Shown: positions 6,802 through 9,478 of the stretch, one piece after another
Numbering within the stretch: the first letter of the stretch is position 1
Layout: each line of letters begins with the position of its first letter
From: Bacillota bacterium
Lineage (GTDB): Bacteria; Bacillota; Limnochordia; Limnochordales; ZCTH02-B6
Direction of reading: 5' to 3'
Length of the DNA stretch: 9,478 bases
NCBI GenBank assembly: GCA_017578085.1
Contig: PKQR01000087.1
Coordinates: 1 to 9,478, forward strand
Program-made: the position numbers and the translations under genes
Notes under the pieces: generated by a model
Databases searched by the model: none
Told to the model about the DNA's origin: nothing
Seen by the model: the letters and a program-made list of their open reading frames with translations, nothing else

Positions 6802-7785
6802 TTACGCCGACCCCCTCACCACCAGTTCCGTGTCCAGCACGATGCGCTCGCTCTCCAGCGCCTCCCCCTGCGCCAAGCGCACAACCATGCGGAACGCGAT
6901 GGCCCCCATCTCCTGGATGGGTTGCCGCACCGTGGTCAGCGGCGGCACGCTGGCTGCAGCCAGCGGCAGGTCGTCAAAGCCCATCACGGCCACATCCTCG
7001 GGCACCCGTAAGCCCCGCTCCCGAAGGGCGGCGATGGCGCCCAGGGCCATGAGGTCGTTGGCGCAAAAGAGGGCCCGGGGCATCTTTTGTCCCTTATCCA
7101 GCCGCCGGGCCACCGCTTCGTATCCTGACCGCTGCTCGAAGTCGCCGGCCCATACCCGGTCCGGCCCGGTGGGCAGGCCCGCCTCCTGCAGGGCGAGCAG
7201 GAAGCCCCGTATACGGTCCACCGACGACTGGATATTTTCCGGCCCGCGGATCATGGCGATGTCCCTGTAACCCTTGGAAACAAGGTATGAAACAGCCCGG
7301 TGCGCCCCGCGCAAGTTGTCCACCACAACGTGGGGGTACGGGCTCCCGGCGCTGCGGTGATCGACGACGACGACGGGCGGGGCGTCAGGATGATCGATCA
7401 GCAGTCGCTCTTCCCCGTGCCGCGGGGTGATGACCACCAGCCCGGCCACCTGCGGCGCCTGCAGCACCCGCTCGATGACGTTGCGGTGCGACCGCCCCTG
7501 GGTGGTAAAGAAAATCAGGTCGTAGCCCCGCTGGAACGCCTCCCGCTCAACGCCGGCCAGAACCTCGCAGTAGAAGGGTGAGCTCACGTGGGGCACGATA
7601 AGGCCAACCTGGCGCGGGACAGTGCGAGGCCGGCGCAGGTTTGCCAGCTGGTACCCCACCCGGACAGCCGCCTGCTGCACCCGCTCTCGCAGCTCCGGAG
7701 CCACCTGTTGATTGCCGTTGAGCACCCTGGACACCGTCGCCGGGCTGACACCCGCCGCCCGGGCGACGTCCCGCAGCGTAGCCAT
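6802..7785 (-). CDS. LacI-family transcriptional regulator
   Basis: A 327-residue DNA-binding regulator, very likely the local controller of the sugar operon. The N-terminal helix-turn-helix TLRDVARAAGVSPATVSRVL (about 3-22) is the LacI signature. The effector-binding core resembles periplasmic binding proteins: GLIVPHVSSPFYCEVLAGVE (about 61-80), VVVDH and VVVDN (D143, D156), CANDLMALG (N243, D244) and VMGFDD (about 267-272). The frame stays open to 7902, but ATG at 7785 is chosen because homologues begin with the HTH immediately after Met and because AGGAGG lies 11 nt upstream; the upstream codons only read through repeats. The linker between HTH and core (GYQLANLRRPRTVPRQVG) is about two residues shorter than usual and lacks the common ARSL-type hinge pattern. 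Effector unknown. As first gene of the unit it would also control its own level. Confidence 0.94.
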   Translation of the reverse strand: MATLRDVARAAGVSPATVSRVLNGNQQVAPELRERVQQAAVRVGYQLANLRRPRTVPRQVGLIVPHVSSPFYCEVLAGVEREAFQRGYDLIFFTTQGRSHRNVIERVLQAPQVAGLVVITPRHGEERLLIDHPDAPPVVVVDHRSAGSPYPHVVVDNLRGAHRAVSYLVSKGYRDIAMIRGPENIQSSVDRIRGFLLALQEAGLPTGPDRVWAGDFEQRSGYEAVARRLDKGQKMPRALFCANDLMALGAIAALRERGLRVPEDVAVMGFDDLPLAAASVPPLTTVRQPIQEMGAIAFRMVVRLAQGEALESERIVLDTELVVRGSA

Positions 7786-7812
7786 GCGCGTTTGGGCCTC
7801 CTCTCTCGTTAC

Positions 7813-7826
7813 AGAAACATGGTTCT
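7813..7826 (-). promoter_or_regulatory. Candidate operator upstream of the repressor gene
   Basis: AGAAACATGGTTCT (+ strand) is an imperfect palindrome with six of seven base pairs symmetric about the centre AT. It lies 27 nt upstream of the repressor start, just before the Shine-Dalgarno sequence, so a bound repressor could block transcription from an upstream promoter. The assignment rests on symmetry and position only. Confidence 0.35.
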
Positions 7827-7847
7827 TTTTGTTTCCTCTGTTTCCTT

Positions 7848-7876
7848 CTTTATTGCCGCAACTTTCATTGCCGCAA
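7848..7876 (-). repeat. Tandem direct repeat in the repressor leader
   Basis: Two adjoining copies differing by one inserted base: CTTTATTGCCGCAA (7848-7861) and CTTTCATTGCCGCAA (7862-7876) on the + strand. Just downstream in transcription order, GTTTCCT occurs twice with 9-nt spacing (7831-7837 and 7840-7846). The repeats make up a low-GC island in GC-rich DNA. Confidence 0.8.
7849..7876 (-). promoter_or_regulatory. Possible promoter of the repressor/sugar operon
   Basis: On the - strand TTGCGG (7876 to 7871) and AATAAA (7854 to 7849) are 16 nt apart and sit in the most AT-rich stretch upstream of the operon. Matches to TTGACA and TATAAT are only three and four of six, so this is a weak call. 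The location, about 65-90 nt before the repressor start and upstream of the operator-like palindrome, fits a main operon promoter. Confidence 0.3.
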
Positions 7877-7902
7877 GGGCGAACAGTCGCGGAGCGTCGC
7901 AA

Positions 7903-7912
7903 AACGCGCTTT
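7903..7912. promoter_or_regulatory. LacI-type operator-like site
   Basis: AACGCGCTTT differs by one base from the perfect palindrome AAAGCGCTTT, with the central CG typical of LacI-family and CcpA operators. It lies about 120 nt upstream of the repressor gene, upstream of the proposed promoter. Short GC-rich palindromes occur by chance in such DNA, so confidence is low. Confidence 0.3.
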
Positions 7913-7953
7913 CCCTCGTACGCGGGAATCCCTTGCTGATCGACCGCGCCCTA

Positions 7954-7971
7954 TCTCCAGTCATATGGAGA
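7954..7971. promoter_or_regulatory. Inverted repeat TCTCCA-N6-TGGAGA
   Basis: A perfect 6-bp inverted repeat with a 6-nt spacer containing CATA, in the regulatory region upstream of the repressor. The geometry suits a dimeric DNA-binding protein, but not the contiguous palindromes favoured by LacI proteins, so it may serve another regulator. No regulator partner can be named. Confidence 0.35.
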
Positions 7972-8064
7972 CGGACAAGGTCGAACCGCGGTTAGGTCAT
8001 GCACCATGTGGTGAGAAGATGGGGAGCCTACGTCGAGCTGACGCGGCCGGGTTGAGAACGCAGC

Positions 8065-8095
8065 CCCGAAAGCGTACGGTTCCTCGAGTTTCGGG
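8065..8095 (-). terminator. Hairpin just after the acetyltransferase gene, possible weak terminator
   Basis: CCCGAAA (8065-8071) and TTTCGGG (8089-8095) form a perfect 7-bp stem with a 17-nt loop, starting 4 nt after the acetyltransferase stop. A smaller overlapping repeat GTTCC/GGAAC is also present. There is no T-run downstream, so it is at best a weak or factor-assisted terminator separating the acetyltransferase from the sugar operon. Confidence 0.3.
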
Positions 8096-8099
8096 AACT

Positions 8100-8657
8100 T
8101 CACTTAGAAGCGTGTGCGGGTGTACCGGCTAGGTGCCGGATATCGTCCCACCCGTAGGCCCGCTTTCCCAGGGTTTTGCCGCCGATTGTAAGCTGTTCGC
8201 TGCACAACACGCTTCCCCCAAGGGCCTCGTAGAAGCGGCGGTATGGGTTTTCCGCAAGAACCCAGACCAGCATGGTGTTGAAGCCCCGTTGCAGTAACCG
8301 CTGTACGACCTCTCGTACCAGGCGTCTACCGATTCCCTGGCGCTGGTACTCTTGTAGGATGTAAATTGCTTCGAGTTCGCCGCAGAAATGCGGGTCACCG
8401 CGTCGCTCGGGGCCGGCAGCGGCGAAGCCAACCACACCCCGCCCGGTGTCTTCAGCCACAACGACGAACGGCTTACCCGCCGCTTCGGCATCGCGAGAGG
8501 TCACATCTCGCCCGTAACGAGCGCGAGGTTCTTCTTCCATGCTGTCCAGGTACTCATCTGGAACGATACCGCGGTATGTAGTACGCCAGGTCGCCACCTG
8601 AACCCGTGCGATGGCAGTAGCATCATCCGGCCGGGCAGGCCGTACAACGAGTGTCAT
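8100..8657 (-). CDS. GNAT-family N-acetyltransferase
   Basis: A 185-residue single-domain acetyl-CoA-dependent acetyltransferase of the GNAT superfamily. The N-terminus VVRPARPDDATAIARVQVATWRTTYRGIVP is the usual first strand and helix. LEAIYILQEYQRQGIGRRLV (about 95-114) contains the acetyl-CoA pyrophosphate loop Q-R-Q-G-I-G at 105-110, and NPYRRFYEALGGS (about 137-149) holds Y143, the usual general acid position. ATG at 8657 is preferred because AAGGG lies 9 nt upstream and the domain begins immediately; the open frame to 8903 adds only low-complexity codons. The substrate cannot be inferred. It stands alone between the sugar operon and the divergent lactate gene, so its role is independent of both as far as can be seen. 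Confidence 0.92.
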   Translation of the reverse strand: MTLVVRPARPDDATAIARVQVATWRTTYRGIVPDEYLDSMEEEPRARYGRDVTSRDAEAAGKPFVVVAEDTGRGVVGFAAAGPERRGDPHFCGELEAIYILQEYQRQGIGRRLVREVVQRLLQRGFNTMLVWVLAENPYRRFYEALGGSVLCSEQLTIGGKTLGKRAYGWDDIRHLAGTPAHASK

Positions 8658-8901
8658 GGCGGATTTCCCTTCGCGTTCCCCTTGAACCCGCAAGGAGATT
8701 GGGGTCAAGTCCCATTCTGTCTGTATAAGGCAGTTTGGCTCATGCGGCGGCCTTCTCCTTGTTGGACAGGTCAGCCAGGATTTGGTCAGGCCGCGAGTCG
8801 AAAGACTGCTTGCCTCCTGCGCACTTAGCGTCACGATACTCCTTCGCTCGGGGTGCCGGTTGTGGCCTCGTCCCAGTACAAACAGAAAGGAGCGTGGGTG
8901 C
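8658..8901. other. 244-nt spacer between divergent acetyltransferase and lutA-like genes
   Basis: No intact gene. The - strand reading ends at a TGA (8740-8742) after a stretch with ordinary-looking coding character (residues such as KEYRDAKCAGGKQSF and ILADLSNKEKAAA), followed about 20-35 nt later by GGGACTTGACCCC (about 8703-8715). That motif resembles sequences near ends of IS200-like or REP-associated transposon genes, from memory only. Candidate lutA promoter parts TTGCCT and GATACT are present, but with a poor 19-nt spacing. The lutA ribosome binding site AAGGAG lies 9 nt before its ATG. Confidence 0.4.
8680..8695 (-). other. Small hairpin in the acetyltransferase leader
   Basis: CCTTG-N6-CAAGG forms a perfect 5-bp stem 22 nt upstream of the acetyltransferase ATG. 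It could lie in the 5' untranslated region, but is small enough to arise by chance. Confidence 0.3.
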
Positions 8902-9478
8902 ATGCGCGTATCGCTCTTGGTGACATGCCTCGTTGACGCGTTTTACCCCCAGGTCGGGCAAAGCACCGTGCGGGTGCTTGAGCGGCTGGGCGTGGCGGTG
9001 GACTTCCCCGAGCGGCAGACATGCTGCGGGCAGCCGGCTTTCAACAGCGGGTTTCACGAAGAGGCCAGGGCAGTGGCGGCCAGCCTCCTGGACGCCTTCG
9101 CGGGCAGCGAGTACGTGGTCGGCCCGTCGGGCTCGTGCGTGGCTATGGTGCGCCACTACCTGCCCAAACTGTTTGCCGGTACGGCGCGGGAGGCCGAAGC
9201 GAGGGCCTTGGCCGAACGGACCTACGAGCTATGCGAGTTTCTCGTGCGCAAGCTGGGCGTCGTCGACGTCGGGGCGCGCTTTCCCGCCCGGGTGGTCTAC
9301 CACGCCTCCTGCCATGCCACCCGGGGGCTCAGCCTGCGGGAGGAACCCCTAACGCTCCTGCGCCACGTGAAGGACCTGGAGCTGGTGGATCTCCCTTACG
9401 CGGAGGACTGCTGCGGGTTCGGCGGGACCTTCGCCGTGAAGTTTGCCGCCTTGAGCGCCGACATGGGGCGGGCCAAGG
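8902..9478 (+). CDS. lutA: LutA-like (Fe-S)-binding protein of L-lactate oxidation, N-terminal part (3' end outside window)
   Basis: First 192 codons of a protein with two cysteine-rich CCG domains, open at the right edge; LutA proteins are usually about 240 residues, so roughly 50 are missing. LutA acts with LutB and LutC in oxidation of L-lactate to pyruvate in the cytoplasm or at the membrane. The first domain shows VTCLVDAFYPQVG (C9), TCCGQPAFNSG (C41-C42) and GPSGSCVAMVRH (C79). The second shows YHASCHATRG (C137) and EDCCGFGGTFAVK (C170-C171), its last cysteine lying beyond the window. The wording TCLVDxFYP and GPSGSC is more LutA/YkgE-like than GlcF- or HdrB-like. Start ATG with AAGGAG 9 nt upstream. 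Divergent from the acetyltransferase gene; lutB and lutC are expected to the right, which cannot be seen. Confidence 0.9.
   Translation, partial: MRVSLLVTCLVDAFYPQVGQSTVRVLERLGVAVDFPERQTCCGQPAFNSGFHEEARAVAASLLDAFAGSEYVVGPSGSCVAMVRHYLPKLFAGTAREAEARALAERTYELCEFLVRKLGVVDVGARFPARVVYHASCHATRGLSLREEPLTLLRHVKDLELVDLPYAEDCCGFGGTFAVKFAALSADMGRAK

Larger units (their letters stand above)
7786..8099. other. 314-nt non-coding regulatory region between repressor and acetyltransferase genes
   Basis: No gene is supported here. It holds, from right to left, the hairpin after the acetyltransferase stop, a 10-bp perfect palindrome AACCGCGGTT (7984-7993), the inverted repeat TCTCCA-N6-TGGAGA (7954-7971), an AACGCGCTTT operator-like site (7903-7912), the tandem repeats (7848-7876), a pyrimidine-rich + strand tract (about 7822-7852), the palindrome 7813-7826 and the repressor ribosome binding site AGGAGG (7797-7802). 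The part nearest the repressor is much lower in GC than the flanks. Confidence 0.7.

Noticed and set aside
7786..7902. N-terminal extension of the LacI-type protein by 39 residues
   Set aside because: The extension reads low-complexity residues (repeated CGN and RGN/KN units) generated by the tandem DNA repeats. The family starts with the HTH directly after Met, and AGGAGG precedes the ATG at 7785.
8658..8903. N-terminal extension of the acetyltransferase by 82 residues
   Set aside because: The GNAT domain starts immediately after the ATG at 8657, which has its own ribosome binding site; the upstream residues have no domain character.
8933..9352. Alternative 139-codon + strand frame inside the lutA-like gene
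   Set aside because: Out of frame with the open frame from 8902 that carries all CCG-domain cysteine motifs; composition is typical of a shadow.

Overview
The window is GC-rich bacterial DNA. Strong AGGAGG-type ribosome binding sites, frequent GTG starts and the protein families present suggest a high-GC member of the Bacillota or a relative (a Limnochordia-, Symbiobacterium- or Thermaerobacter-like lineage). This placement is an inference from style, not from any marker gene. Apart from the regulatory stretches, the DNA is densely coding and I see no intact mobile element, tRNA, rRNA or CRISPR array.

Layout from left to right: (1) the C-terminal end of a DHA2/EmrB-type MFS efflux transporter on the + strand, cut by the left edge and overlapping the next gene tail to tail; (2) dinB, DNA polymerase IV, on the - strand; (3) a carbohydrate uptake and cleavage cluster on the - strand, read right to left as lacI-type repressor, MalF-type permease, MalG-type permease, sugar-binding protein and family-1 beta-glycosidase; dinB follows the glycosidase after about 60 nt and could be the last cistron; (4) a 314-nt regulatory region upstream of the repressor, with a low-GC core, tandem repeats and operator-like palindromes; (5) a GNAT acetyltransferase on the - strand; (6) a 244-nt spacer with a possible worn-out transposon end; (7) the first 192 codons of a lutA-like lactate-oxidation iron-sulfur protein on the + strand, cut by the right edge.

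The sugar cluster is probably one unit. The binding protein captures an oligosaccharide outside the membrane, the two permeases pass it inward, and the cytoplasmic glycosidase (no signal peptide) releases sugar monomers. The LacI-family protein would switch the unit according to substrate. No ABC ATPase is encoded here, so a shared MalK/MsmX-type ATPase from elsewhere must power transport. Repressor, malF and malG are coupled with zero spacing (TAA|ATG and TAG|GTG). The binding protein and glycosidase are instead preceded by long spacers (252 and 143 nt) that can form hairpins, which suggests tuning of the relative amounts of the proteins at RNA level.

I found no clear new defence or other exotic system. 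The items most worth a second look are the structured malG to binding-protein spacer, the tandem-repeat leader of the repressor together with its non-standard hinge, the binding protein's non-lipoprotein signal peptide, and the insertion near the active site of the glycosidase.
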